Of a stretch of 64,000 nucleotides of DNA, positions 12,530 to 25,143 are shown one piece after another (the first letter of the stretch is position 1; every line of letters starts with the position of its first letter). Location: contig NW_025933451.1 in NCBI RefSeq assembly GCF_000764305.2, positions 62,001 through 126,000 of the forward strand, read 5' to 3'. Source of the DNA: Hyalella azteca. Taxonomy: Eukaryota; Arthropoda; Malacostraca; Amphipoda; Hyalellidae. The notes below the pieces were generated by a model, which made no database searches, was not told the origin of the DNA, and worked only from the letters and a program-made list of their open reading frames with translations. Position numbers and translations under genes: made by a program.

Positions 12530-13900
12530 AAGTGCAATGTAGGCGCATTAAGGTGCGATGCAGGCGTAAGAAGGTGCAATATTGGCATCGGTTCGTAACC
12601 ATTTTTCGCGACAGCAGGCGCCAGAAAATTGTCACAAGGACATGATTTTAATTTCAATTCCGGCTGTAACCTTATGTAGAATTTCCATGGAAACAATGGG
12701 AAGCAACAACTTTTTTAAATGAATGCCCATATTTTGGTATCATCGTGGCTGTATAAAACAGTTCTCTAAATTTTTAATTACTATAGAATACAATACTTGT
12801 GCATCAAGGCACAATTCTGACGCAATTTTATCTCGTGAAGTGACAAGCAACAGTGAAGTGACAAGAGCGCGTTTAAGAGCGCTGGAAAACCTGTTCTGTA
12901 TACGGGAGTGCCAATGCATTTACTTGGATACAAACTTATAGTTATATTAGATTGTCATGAAGCCGACCGTTAGATATTGAGATCTCAGCAGAACACGAGC
13001 CCTATGTTCGTTTTGAGGCACCGCCTTCGTCGGCTACCAAGCCTCATAAAGCAATGAATATTGAGCTTACAGAGGCTCGAACCTGCCGATCGAGAAGGTT
13101 CAATGGTTAAAGTTAAACCTGAATTGTCTTATGAAAGTAAGAAATTTGCTATGTACTGTGTCGAAAATGTATAGCATATCTTGCATGAAATTCTTTATAT
13201 TCGAGTGAAACTTTACAATTATTGTTGTGTTATTTGTCATTTCTGTATACTCTTCATCATTAATGCAAAGTTTAAGGATTACGTACATGCGATTACTTTA
13301 GAGTATCACCCTCGCGGTAAGGCTAAAAGCTTTTGAATTACCTCCGACCTGATATCCTTTAAATCATAATCAACATTACTCCCCAGAATTACTACTTTTC
13401 TGCTAATTCTGATCCGAAAAGAAAACTGCGACTGCACTTTGAGTAAATAGTTCTTTAAAATTAGTTTCAAGAGCTACTCTTTTCTTCACTTTTTTACTGG
13501 CGAATAAAACAAAGAATAAAATGTTCCCTCGAATCAACAGTCAAGTTTTATTATTTTGAATGAAAATAATATTTTTCCTTTTTATTTTTATTTTTGGGTA
13601 GTTGAGTGTTCTATAGACGTTGTTGACCAGCGTCCGCGACTGAAGACCACAAAGTTTGTGAGAAAAGTTCGGTGGCAATGAAAAAACTTCTGCCTGTGAC
13701 ACGACGCCGGAATATCTCCTGCTACTAATACCAATTATTTTACGCGAGATCTGCCCTCAACAGGCATCTCAAATTGAAATAACGGTGAAAAAATGTTTTA
13801 TTTTAACGCTATGAACGTTATTTGCCTGGTCAATAGGAATTATGTTATATGAAGTGTTCAGCACAGGGTGTTGCGTCCATTCGACATTTGGTCAACATCA
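12530..13900. other. No gene or clear repeat seen
   Basis: AT-rich unique-looking sequence. Two short related 'aggtgcgatgcaggcg' units lie at 12530-12580. Confidence 0.45.
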
Positions 13901-14031
13901 GGGCCCATACTTTCAAAAAAAAGCTAAGAGATCAATCATTGACGGCCTTTCAAGCAAAATTCACCAATCACGAACAAGAAAATAGAGCGTAAGTCCTTAC
14001 GTTCAATTAGCGAGTTTTGAAAGTATGGCCC
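13901..14031. mobile_element. Small terminal-inverted-repeat element (MITE-like)
   Basis: About 131 bp. The left end gggcccatactttcaaaa is the inverse of the right end ttttgaaagtatggccc, apart from a single-base indel. No coding capacity; no clear target site duplication was seen. Confidence 0.6.
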
Positions 14032-15242
14032 AAGGCATTTTATAAACACGTTGGCGCCAACATACAGATAGAAAATTGAGCCATGTTTTCCCAATAGTAA
14101 CGCACTATTTTATTCAGTACGAGTGAGAGCAGACGTAACACTGATACGTCCTTATGCCGGGCTAAACCGGTAGCAATTTCGTTCGTTATGTTTTGATATT
14201 GATCTCACTCACTGAAAAAATGTTATTATAATTATTGAAAGGTCTAGGGTAAGGAATAAGTTTCAATCCGGAGTCTCGACGTATTAACATTACAAAATTA
14301 AAAGATTTTCAGGTTTTAAAATTGAACCATCAGCCCCGTTTATGAAGAATTGATCCAAGCAAGTATTTCTTCCTTCATTATGATTGCAGCAAGGCTTCGT
14401 AGCGACGTATATTGCCATATTAGTTATTATATTGTGAGATATTATAAATATCATATTATGGGTTATATCATCATATCATTATCTTTTTATTATGACTTAC
14501 TATATTTTATAACTAGTTATTACGGGTAATTATAGCGTCGTCGCGTCCACTAACCTTCATGACACAGACTCAAAGAAATGTTTGGGACATTTCTGCAAGT
14601 TCATGCTTAACATATAAATTGATGTTATTGTGTTGTTTTGACCAGTAAATTTCACTTAAAATCTGCATATATAACGTACTGTGTTTTATTCATCAATTAA
14701 ACGACCTTAATTCAGCTACCGAATTTATCACCAACCTAATCGCACATGAATTCTAGTAGCGTTTGATTTTCAGCCACTCTTAGTCCGCTATCCCGCATCT
14801 CCTTGAACAGCTCTCAGTTTATTTAGAATTAGTGCGAAAAATACCCTTAATTTAATCTTATTTTACGCGCATGATAAGCTGGTAACGGCAGCCTCTATTA
14901 CTGAACTCATCGCGTGCACAATTTTTATAAATATATATATCTCGCGTACGCTAGTATGCAAAAGATTTTCTGTGTTTCGATCGAGAGCCGCCAGGGAGCC
15001 GTACGGCAGTCGCCGAATTAAGCGTGCGTCGTGAAGAGAATGCAAACTCTCTCTTCGGCAGGCCGTAAATTTGAGTTACGGTTGGAGCTGACTATGAAGA
15101 AGCTACTTGGGCCATATCCTACATTGCCTTGATCGTCGCACTCAACAAACCAGCAACTTTAGTGTCAGTAAACTTGAATACAAGCGAACGAGAAGCTAAG
15201 GCAAGAGGAAGGCAGGGCTAAGTGATGCCAGTGTTCAACAAA

Positions 15243-15370
15243 CTCTCAGAGAAATGAGTGAGACTTTGACAAAAATGCGATGCACTGTTTGCTCCTGTGC
15301 GGGTCATAATGGCCCATTGTGGTTAGGCAAAAAGATTCAGCAGTTCGACGTGCTAGTACTAAGCACATGT
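15243..15370. repeat. Dispersed repeat, member 1
   Basis: 'agagaaatgag..' through 'tgtttgctcctgtgcgggtc' aligns with 43080-43160 and, in part, with 24786-24850. The core is a short palindrome around gggtcatnntgaccc, diverged in this copy. Confidence 0.55.
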
Positions 15371-15472
15371 AGCAATTCAACCAGAATATAAAAGCAAAGA
15401 AAACGCTTAGTAAATCACCATATATTCATTGAAAAATTTTAGAGATCAACTATTTCATCAGTTAAAAAAATA

Positions 15473-15875
15473 GGGTGGATAGCTAGAGGTCAGCATAGCC
15501 CAAGTCCACAGTGCGATTCATATACCTTCCCGAGCGTAACGCAGCCGGGCATCTTCACGGCTTTTGACAACGTTTTGCACAACACAGCCACTGCTTCACA
15601 GCGCCGGAGCACAACTGGCCGGAGCGCAACAGGCCCTACCGCAACAGGCGGCGCAGGTTAGGTTAGGTTACGTTAGGAGTAGCTGTTGAGGTAGGGCCTG
15701 CTGCGCTCCGGCCAGTTGTGCTCCGGCCTGTATGCGCTCCGGCCTGTGACTGAACTGCGCTGTTGTGGTGAGCGCTTTGTGTCAAAAGCCGTGAAGATGC
15801 CCGGTTGTGTTACGCTCGGGAAGGTAGATGAATCGCACTGTGGACTTGGGCTATGCTGACCTCTAGCTATCCGCC
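15473..15875. mobile_element. Long foldback hairpin element with telomere-like loop
   Basis: Left arm 15473-15650 pairs with right arm about 15682-15875 along most of its length, with small indels. The arm ends are gggtggatagctagaggtca and its inverse at 15857-15875. The loop holds three perfect ggtta units (15656-15670) and a fourth variant, the arthropod telomere motif. The arms also contain repeated 'ctccggcc' blocks. It is probably a non-autonomous foldback transposon; no target site duplication is evident. Confidence 0.8.
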
Positions 15876-16038
15876 CCCGGTCGCAGTGTCCAGCGTTTAG
15901 GCGCTTGACAGAGTGAGACGGAATAGCAAGGGAGAAGATTCGAACGGTAGCTTTTACTGCGGTGTTCGGTAATCAGGTTGTAGAAGTTAGGTGAGGTCAT
16001 TCCGGCGTAAGCTGATGCGCTCCTAGCACAGCTGTATG

Positions 16039-16046
16039 TATAAAAG
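16039..16046 (+). promoter_or_regulatory. TATA-box-like site
   Basis: tataaaag lies in a moderately GC-rich stretch (15876-16095), with about 30 bases of GC-balanced sequence after it. No coding exon was recognised downstream, so this is only a candidate core promoter. Confidence 0.2.
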
Positions 16047-17403
16047 AACCGAGGAAAACCGCAGCTGAGCAAGGATATCATCCTTAGATCCACTGCAATA
16101 AAATGTCATAAGCTACACATGCAACACGCTCAGTAGACTACAAATATTTTCGCCATAAACTACTTTAACGCCATTTATATCCATAAAATTATGCTCCACT
16201 TCAAAGTCAACAATTGTTTCATAAGCTCGAGATCATGGAGAAGCATTCGTGTAAAATATAGATATGTTTTTCAGAGTTAATTAGGGGAATGTTAATGATG
16301 AAATAATTTTATTGTCCCAATTTTATATTGTTTCTAATGACACTCCAAAATGCTGAAAAATTAATTCCGATGCTAATATTTAGAGCAAAATCATTCCACT
16401 AGAATTTTTAAGGATGGGTAGTTTTCATAGTATTTCTTTAACCATTAGACATCAATTTTTGAATTTAGACATTGTGCCGATTCATTTTGTATTGTAAATT
16501 ACTATATTTGAAATAATTTAATCAACATCGCTAATTTGAATCCATCACAAATTTAAGTGTAAGGAATTTAGACTTACTTTCCTTGTAATACATTTCAAAG
16601 TACTAAATACATTTTTCGTGAATTAGAGTTGAAATGCATTCTCCTACTTTACAATATAGTTTTTATCCGCTTGGGTAAACAGTTGCAACAAATGCATACA
16701 TTCCAACTCGCTTCTGATGAATTTCCAGCCGTGTTTCTGTTTAGAATGGTTTAGTCAGTGGCTGCTTTGCGAAATCAATCGTCCATACGTAAACCATAGG
16801 ATTTTTGACGATCGAATGAAAGCCGTTAGAAATTGAAGCCTTTGGCCATTTGTTGTAGGATAGCAGCTGGTCATTCGCTCGTGATGTCCTATGCAAAAAG
16901 TTTTGCCGATCATTTTCAGCATTCTGATTTATCAGATGCTAATTTATATTTTAACAAGACCAACGCATGTCGGCCATATTCCTTTCTCGTGTGTTGCGCT
17001 CAAAGTCGGTCACTGGTCTCGAATTATTCAATTATTAAATTTTAAGTATTTCATTGACTTGCAGTACGAACTCGGATTCAATGTTAATTTTTTTATATTT
17101 AAACTAACTAGTTGGTTGAAATGTGAAGTGTAACTAAGAGAATGATTTGATTCGAATTGAAATCAAACAGAATGAAATAATTTTTCACTTTTGTAAATTA
17201 TTTGTTTTGTTCATCAATGAAATATGGATAATCATTCTCAAAATTCTAATTTGTAAAATAGGAGTCGATTAAAGCTTAGTTTGCCACTTGAAAGTAATGT
17301 ATCGCTAGTGAATAAGTACCAAATAATCTAATAGACACTCGCACGGTGATGCCATACTTCTCAGAGTTATTAAAAGATATCAGATCTCATTGAAGGAGTT
17401 TAA

Positions 17404-18190
17404 GGGGACCTGCTACCCAACATCTTCAATTGTGGCGTTTTTGTGTTTTTGTGCTCATCTGAAAGCTGGAATTCTGCTCTTTCCAATGCTACCACTGCCA
17501 TCGCTGTACATCAATATTTACGTTAATGACGTCTCTTTAAAGGGAAGCGGGTGGGAGAGTTCTTTAAGTAATTAGATATAAAGTAATTAGCTGCTGAAAT
17601 CTTTGAATATACAGATATCCATGCTACATTGAGTGCCTATTTCGAGGCGCGCGAGACTTTGTCGCGCCGTCCTGAAAAGTTCAACTTATGCAAATTATTG
17701 TCACGGAAAACCTATCTCCTCCTACAGTTTTCAAGCTACAGCAATGAGAGTTATATCATTCGATTCGTAAAGACCATATCTATCGACCTATCCATCGCTT
17801 TTTTTGAATTTGTGCATGGTTCGTCTTATATATGGGGGAGAAGGGGGGAGGGGGTAAAAAAAGTGAAAAAATGAGAAAAACGCGCATAAAAAGAAACTAT
17901 GAGGAAAATGAAAAAAGTGATGGTATAGTTGATAGGTATGGTCTTTACAAATCTAATGATATGTGTCTCGATATTGTCGGACGATATTTGTGGGGGGAGA
18001 TAGATTTTCTATAGTACCATTTATTTGTCCGTTTTCTATGAATATCACGTTTTCTATAAATTTTTTCGAAAAATTCATATAAGTAAAATGTTATTATTTT
18101 TACATTTTACGTATGTATGTGAAGTTTCATGATGATCGGATAATAACTGTAGGAGTTATAGGCTACCTCGATTTAGGGTAGCAGGTCCCC
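17404..18190. mobile_element. Non-autonomous TTAA-flanked foldback transposon
   Basis: 787 bp. It has perfect 15-bp terminal inverted repeats (ggggacctgctaccc at 17404-17418 and its inverse at 18176-18190) and TTAA on both sides (17400-17403, 18191-18194). Inside, a long imperfect inverted repeat pairs about 17750-17800 ('cgtaaagaccatatctatcg') with about 17905-17965 ('gtatggtctttacaaatc'). Small frames inside are not conserved proteins. TTAA duplication is typical of piggyBac-like elements; the family is inferred from that alone. Confidence 0.82.
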
Positions 18191-19741
18191 TTAATAAACT
18201 CTATCAGTTAGATAGGACTTGGATTAAGAAGCACGCTCTGCAGGGAACAAAAAATCATAACGTGTTTTTAATCGTGGTTATGATAATTGTCTCATCAAAT
18301 GGGGATGTCTCGTGGTTTTAAGGATCTTATAAAAACATTGTTATCCCTGGTTTCATCAAGAATAGCGAGGAAAATGCCAAACCTCTGTTCTCTCGAGGAA
18401 AAAACTCACCTTTTCCCTTGCATGCAGAATTTAGACACACCTAAAAAGCTACTTGTCCTTACATGCATGTTGATTTTGCAACAAGTTAGAAATACATCAA
18501 TTCGGACGGTTAAATTTGATTCTTGGACAAAGCTGAATTTAGTTGTTTAAACGCTAATCGAAAGTCATTACAAAACACCATAAAGGTCAATAAAATTTTG
18601 TTTTTTCATAAAATTTTATGTAGAATGTTGAGAAGTAAATGCAATTTTTTCTAAATTATTTCGTATAAGTTTTATATTTGATTAGTGTTAATAAATAATT
18701 CGTATATCTGTTAAAAATTTTGTAGGTTTGTTATCTGCACTACTGCGTGGAACAGTATTTGTTGTAATGCCTATAGCCAGTCTAATTCCAGCACTACGTC
18801 TCTGGTGCTGTTGCGAGGCCAGATACGAGTGCATATACGAGTGCATTTTCGTTTAGTTTCGTGTCTTTAATGCGTGTAAGTATGGATTGTTGTGTTATTA
18901 TTTTCTGGTCTTGTTAATTTTTATGTGTATTTACTGGTGTCATTTGTATATTTCAGCAGTGCAGAGCGAAGTCCCTCTCCTCTCCTCTCTGCGATCCTCA
19001 AATTCATTTTGAGAAGTTTAGGTTTTCTTGTTTATTCTCAATTAATTTCAAGGAGTAATGAACTATGGACGAACCTGACATCATTACAAATACTATCTTC
19101 CACCAAGTTAGCGTGGCGATAGCCTGGATAGATAATCTTAGCAATTTTATAATTATGGTATCCCGTATTCCATTTGCCCGAATGCCACTAAAATTAAATT
19201 TCCTTCATATATAATAAATATGTACAAGTGAGATCGTTGGTAAGCGCAGACAGGCAATATACATTTCCGTTGCCTGGGTTCAAACATACGAAACACCTAA
19301 TTAAATTATGACGGATTAAATATTTGTGATTTTTTCTATGCGGGTTCGAGAACTTTTGCATGGGATTATCCAGCGCGTATGAACGACACAAAACACGCAA
19401 AAATATTACCTGAATTCGAAATTTATTTTTAGTGTATTGAGATGGAAATAATTCTATATTAGTTTCGCAGTGATAGTGTGAGAGGATTCTTTTAGTACAG
19501 AACCTCAATCATGTATTATTTTTAAGATTTCATTATAAAATTTTTTATTGATTATATGATATCTGTTTCTACTGCCCATCGATCCATTTTTACAGTGCAG
19601 TTTCATTAGCTTTTGTGCTAGCACAGTCTATTTTAAGTTAGATTTAAAGGTGGAGACATGCGAGTTGAAAATATTTTTTACAATTCTGTTCTTTATTAGT
19701 CTAAACCAGCGTAGTCTGAAGTTTTAGTGCATTTCAGTCTT

Positions 19742-20065
19742 TTACCGTTGGAAAGCCCAGCCGTTTAGTGAAGCGGTCGTTAACACTTCACTGAGGCGGC
19801 CTCAGCGCGCTGTAAAGCTCGGCAATTGCCCCAGCCAACACCAATGCCAGAGCTAATTCTGTAACGCCTTCTAATTAGACGCGCCCCGTACACAGTTTGA
19901 AGGCCAATTACACTGACCTTTTGACGTCAGTTTTATCGCTGTCAAGTAAATGAGTCCGCGTAAAAGAGGCTATCGCGCGAACCGTAAAACTTATTCTGCT
20001 GTTTTAGGTGCAGGTTCCGCAATCACGCGCTTCAGTTAAATATGACGGACGTGACTCTGGCTGTG
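19742..20065. promoter_or_regulatory. GC-richer island with a CRE-like palindrome
   Basis: A 320-base patch, clearly richer in CpG than its surroundings, with a perfect tgacgtca at 19922-19929 (the classic CREB/ATF site). No frame resembles a known protein. It could be an enhancer, an unrecognised non-coding exon or an old mobile element. Confidence 0.25.
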
Positions 20066-20924
20066 CGCTTCTTGAATTATTGATGTTCTCTTGAACTCAT
20101 TCCATTGGGCGTTAACTTTGTTTAAGTTTTAATGAACCCAACCTTAAGTGTTTGAGCATTCACCAATGAATTCAACTTTTGGCATAAACTTTTGATGAGA
20201 TCATTTTGCATTATTTGTGTGTACAAGTGAATATCAGTATTCAATGAACAATTAATTAATTAAACACCGCATGCAAAAATATTTTTCTGGTTGTTTTGCT
20301 CTACTGCTTTAATTTTTTTCGTCTACTGCTGATTCTCCATTCTATTACACGTTGATGTTGGTAAAAAGTACGTTGATTTCCTCCGCCTTTAACAAAACAG
20401 AAAATCCCCTTAACGTGGACATGTGATTGATTTTAATCTGATCAAGAAGATAAATACACTAAAGTTGTCTCAGAATATTTTAAATTTTCCCTAGTTGTTG
20501 AATAATTCAACGCATTATACATCAATTTCTTGAAAATTCGAAAATGCAGTCGTTCTCTTTAGTTTGAAAAAGATCAGAATCAACCGTCCCGAAAAATCTG
20601 TGTCATTAATTAATTGTCTCCAAACACAGGCAAGTCTTTTTCACATATCATGCTAACGTTATTAATTGAGATTAAAACTAAGTCGTCTATATCTATAACA
20701 AGAAAGTGGCCTCAAATAAAATTTTTCTCAATTTAGTTTGCTGTTCGCTAATTTCACACTTTTACAGACGTGTTTTTTTCTCGTCGACTTACGACTTATG
20801 GATTATAAGTTGTGATATGAAAATGCATAATTGTCAGCAATTAGATTTTAGTGTTTGTTTTTAGAACAAGAGCTTTATAATTCCTTCTTAAAATTCTTGG
20901 TTTTTATCATTAGCATTTCAAGGT

Positions 20925-21125
20925 CTAATTTTTTCCTCCCAAAAAGTGTTCGTTAGATTTTTCCTCGGCCGGAGTTTCCTACCCGGGAGCTTTTTCCCGA
21001 CACTGACGGGAATTATGCATTGGACCAGTTCTGAAATGCTTTCCTCATTAGCATGAATGGCAAATAAAGTCTTGGGCAGAATGGACATTTCTACCGAATC
21101 GGATCGCAGATGAGGCCGCTGCTAA
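20925..21125. other. GC-balanced patch, role unknown
   Basis: Less AT-rich than its neighbours, with a small inverted motif (tacccggga) and 'attagcat' octamer-like bases. Nothing firmer can be said. Confidence 0.15.
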
Positions 21126-23106
21126 ATTCTGGTCGTTGTTGAATAAAAAATTTTCAAAGATGAGCTAAATATGAATGGGAGATGGTCAATACAAGAAAAT
21201 GTAGTTCAAGGCAAGTCAACTGGACACTATACTCTTGAAAAAGTATGCCAACAGCCTTTAACAATACCAACTGCGAACAATTTGTTTGAACAAACATAAC
21301 ATTGCAGTTTAAATGCCACCCCATTAATCTAAAAATATAAGTTTTTCTCGTTTTTCTGTAGTCACGAATATTTCCGTGAACTGATGGACACAATAACCAT
21401 CGAACGATAATAACTAAAGATTAAAATTACTATGTACAAATTTGATATTGGCGTAAAGAGTTATTATGAGCTGATATGCTATTCTGCCGGTAGACAAAAT
21501 ATTTTACAATGATATGATATTTCATTTCATATGCTATTTCACATTTCAATGATATGACATACAATGGTATGATATTGATTTGATATTATCATTGTTTAAT
21601 TTTGAAGCCATTTATTCATAATTCCATCAGGAAATTGATTCACATTAATGACAAATTTTCACTGATTATTTGCTGAGATCAAACTTTCTGTGTTTGATCT
21701 CTTTTCCTATTCAAGGAAAACGTGTTTTTCTTAAGGTACAGCATGAGTTTTTCGGTGAAAAATTGTTTTGCATTAGCATCCAAAATCCACCAAATCAATT
21801 TGCCAAAATCACCAAACTGATTTAGATCGAAGAAGAAGCTCCAAATTCCCCAGGAGCAAAATATGTTATTTATTATTCAGACCAACGCACATGCACGAGC
21901 TTTACTAATGGTGTAAAATAAGTGCCTGAAGTGAGATTGCTCATAAAGAAGTTGCGGCTGACAGGTAAAAGTTATAACATCCACTTAGCGTATAAATTAT
22001 TAGAAGGGATGTGTTATAATGATGTACATATAAGAGATACGTGGGGCTCGTTAGTGCTCGGTAATATCAGAGTAGGATTCGTTCTCATGGAAAGTTACGA
22101 TTGCTCGAGAAAATCTTTTTCCTTCAGCGTGTTAATTGCAAGGAAGTAATATCTGCATATATATATAATGGTCTTACAAAAGATATATAGAGACGATAGT
22201 TGAACGAAACAATGCAAAATTGCCCTACAATAAATGAATACAGATGAAATTCATATGTTCCAATACAGTTAGGTCATACAATAGAGAATTCTATATGCAC
22301 GATGCAAGGTGCATAGACTATATCAAATGGATCTTAAAAATATTAAGTGTTTTTTACACCATTAGAAGATTTTTTAGAGCATATTTAATCTTTTGGAGCG
22401 GATTTTAACGATAAATGTTGTAATGCCTGGCGGAAAATTCTACTTAACTAAATTTTACTTGAAGTTCATGCACGTACACAACGCGGTGGTATTTTGCCCA
22501 ACTAAATTTGAAGAATTGCTTAATTCGGATTGGCACCATGTAAGGTACGCCAGAAGCAGCGGTGATATTGATTTATATTCTTGAGAAATTAAATTCTTTA
22601 TCAAGAGTAGCTGTAGGAAATCAAACGAATTCGAAATCAAGTTTTAATGTTTATCGTTATTATTTTCTCTACTTGATTAAGATTTCACGGATTAATTTTG
22701 ATAATCGGTGAGATGTCGTTATTGTGTATCATTTTAGTTTAGGACGATATTGTAATGAGAGCACACTGAGTCCTCACTTTGTTTCTCCATTTGTATTAAT
22801 GGAGTTTAAAACATGATGAGTAAACTTTGCCCGGCATTTTAACCGGTCAATACTTATGATTATAGTATAATTTTCCTAAAATTGCATTATTTAAGCAACG
22901 TATCAGAAAGATCGGGCAAAAATTACTTTAATAGTTAATAATTACAAGTTATTTAATTAATAGTTATTCTCGTATGAGTTCATTAGCACAAGGAATGCAA
23001 TGGCTCTTCGCTATATTTTCTGTTCTATCTAAAAAACGAGCTCCGTCAACGCAGATCACTAATAACTAAGTTCGATTAAACACTTATTTGTATTCATCAC
23101 GAACGA

Positions 23107-23292
23107 CCACTGAGTTATATCACGCACTGAATCCAACTACCACTGAGTTATATCATGCACTGAATACAACTACCACTGAGTTATATCATGCACTGAATCC
23201 AACTACCACTGAGTTATATCATGCACTGAATACAACTACCACTGAGTTATATCATGCACTGAATCCAAGTACCACTGAGTTATATCAAACCC
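23107..23292. repeat. 33-bp minisatellite with 66-bp alternation, open in one frame
   Basis: About 5.6 copies of ccactgagttatatcatgcactgaatccaacta. The unit is 11 codons, so a frame from 23088 to 23306 stays open and reads TTTELYHALNP / TTTELYHALNT alternately. The cc/ac alternation points to a 66-bp higher-order unit. I see no sign of a promoter or flanking gene. Confidence 0.92.
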
Positions 23293-24205
23293 TCTATTAT
23301 CGCTGATCAGGAAACGTGTACTCTCCTGCCCCTTGTTTTATCATCATATGTCATCTCCCTGGTTTGATATTTTCTCAATCCGTGCAAATATAGATTATTT
23401 TCTGTCATAGAACTTCAAACATCAGATGATTTACGCAATAAAAACAGGATCGTTGAATTTTACTGCTCATAATAGAACTTAATGGTTTGAATGTTGCATG
23501 CGCGGTCGCTTGTGACGTAATATAAGTTACTTCAAAATTTGCTCGAGTACCAATACAATTTCGAAATATTTCCCGACATATTGCCTTAATTCAACGATTG
23601 GGGCATTAAAACTATTCCCAGCTTCATCTAACTTCAGTCAAAGAGCTGAAATTTAGATTGAATTGTGAATTCTAATTAAGTAGTTTTTAAATAAAATAAT
23701 TTCTTTTAATTTCACAGACTAAACAAAGTTATGACGATCACCTGATTAATAAGGCCAAAACTTTGAAACATAAAAAAGGTTTTCGATTGTGTTAATATAT
23801 TTCTCTGTTTTTATTTTATAATTCAAAAATTATATCAAACAAAGCATATTAAAATTAGTTAAGTTTTGACTTGAAGTTATTTCTTTTTTGTATCACTATT
23901 TTCGTCGGTCAACATGAGAGTAAAATCAAAGTTTTTCTTCCATGTCGATTGTCCGGCTGTTCTCAGTGCAACTTTTCCCATACGTTGTAGCACAGGAAAC
24001 CACGGCACCGCGGAGTATTTCGTTCACTTTTTCAGAGCCAATTTACATAAGCGAAATCGGTGCACGGTCGCCTGTGTATTTTGATATCAAACACAAAGTT
24101 CTGCCCTGGAATATTTCTACTTTTTGTACCAGTAAACACCGAGGCAACGTCAACGTCGCTCGAAAATCGGGGTACAATTTTTGAGGGTCGAGATTGACGA
24201 GAGCA

Positions 24206-24297
24206 GGTGCCTGTGATGCGGCAGCTGGCTGTTGCAGGTGCCTGCACGCAGCAGTTGGCTATTGCTGGTGCCTGCCACTCAGCAGTTGGCTGTTGCA
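24206..24297. repeat. 30-31 bp minisatellite
   Basis: Three copies of ggtgcctgcacgcagcagtt followed by ggctgttgca. GC-rich compared with the neighbourhood. Confidence 0.88.
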
Positions 24298-24785
24298 GAC
24301 GCTGCAAGTGTTAGAGCTCATCCTGGTAGCGCGCGCAAGACGCCCATAAAGAGCCATGTTGTCTTGTTAGAGGCAGCAGCCTCGGGCGCAGCGTGGCTCT
24401 TGTTCACATCGTTGTAGCGACAGAGTTTGTTTGCGCTAACAAGTCCTTTGTATTTCACAACTCAAATCTGTGCGCCTATGTTATAGGAACGAATTGCATA
24501 AAGTGCTCATATATTTTCTGAAAATTATTCCCTGAAAATGTGTTTAAATACTCACGTTGTAGCGTGACCGAAAGGCGACCGACAGCTTTTTGTTAATTTT
24601 GACTGGGTGTACCAGTTATACAAATCTTTCTTTTATTACCTTCAACGATATTACGTATCAGTTACATACCTCGTATTATCAAAATTCTAATATCCTGCTT
24701 ACGCAATTTTCAACATTTGGAATTTCCAGAACCTAATTTATTCGGCAAACAAAGTAGCTAGAACCAAAATGCATCACCCGCTGAC

Positions 24786-24870
24786 TTTATTCAAAAAGGG
24801 AAGAACCTTTCGATCTTGTGTGGGTTATCCTGACCCAGTTTGCCTTTGATAATGAACGTGTATGGAGAAT
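24786..24870. repeat. Dispersed repeat, member 2
   Basis: Contains 'cttgtgtgggttatcctgac' followed by 'ccagtttgcctttg', matching member 3 closely. Confidence 0.55.
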
Positions 24871-24942
24871 ATGATCATAATATTATTAATTATACTTGAA
24901 GAATATGTCCTATCCATTTGTGATATTTTGTATGAGTGTGAT

Positions 24943-25143
24943 GTCCCCACAATATAAGTTGCGATGTTGCAACACAACTGTCCCCACAATATAAGTTGTG
25001 ATGTTGCAACACAACTGTCCCCACAATAGAAGCTGTGATGTTGCAACACAAATGTCCCCACAATAGAAGCTGTGATGCTGCAACACAACTGTCCCCACAA
25101 TAGAAGCTGTGATGCTGCAACACAACTGTCCCCACAATAGAAG
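24943..25143. repeat. 37-bp minisatellite, array 1
   Basis: About 5.4 copies of a unit gtccccacaatataagttgt + gatgttgcaacacaact. Because 37 is not a multiple of 3, each minus-strand frame shows the same motifs (WGQLCC..IVGTVVLQH) in turn, so the three overlapping frames are artefacts. Related to the array at 27.3 kb. Confidence 0.94.

Larger units (their letters stand above)
18195..23086. other. Long stretch without recognised genes
   Basis: Apart from the GC-richer island at 19742-20065, I see only AT-rich unique sequence. Frames of 60-104 codons (for example 18287-18550, 21922-22149) show no domain or codon signal I can support. Confidence 0.45.

Noticed and set aside
13010..13110. 'ggttcgagcc' on the minus strand as a tRNA T-loop
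   Set aside because: No matching A box or acceptor stem at the right distance.
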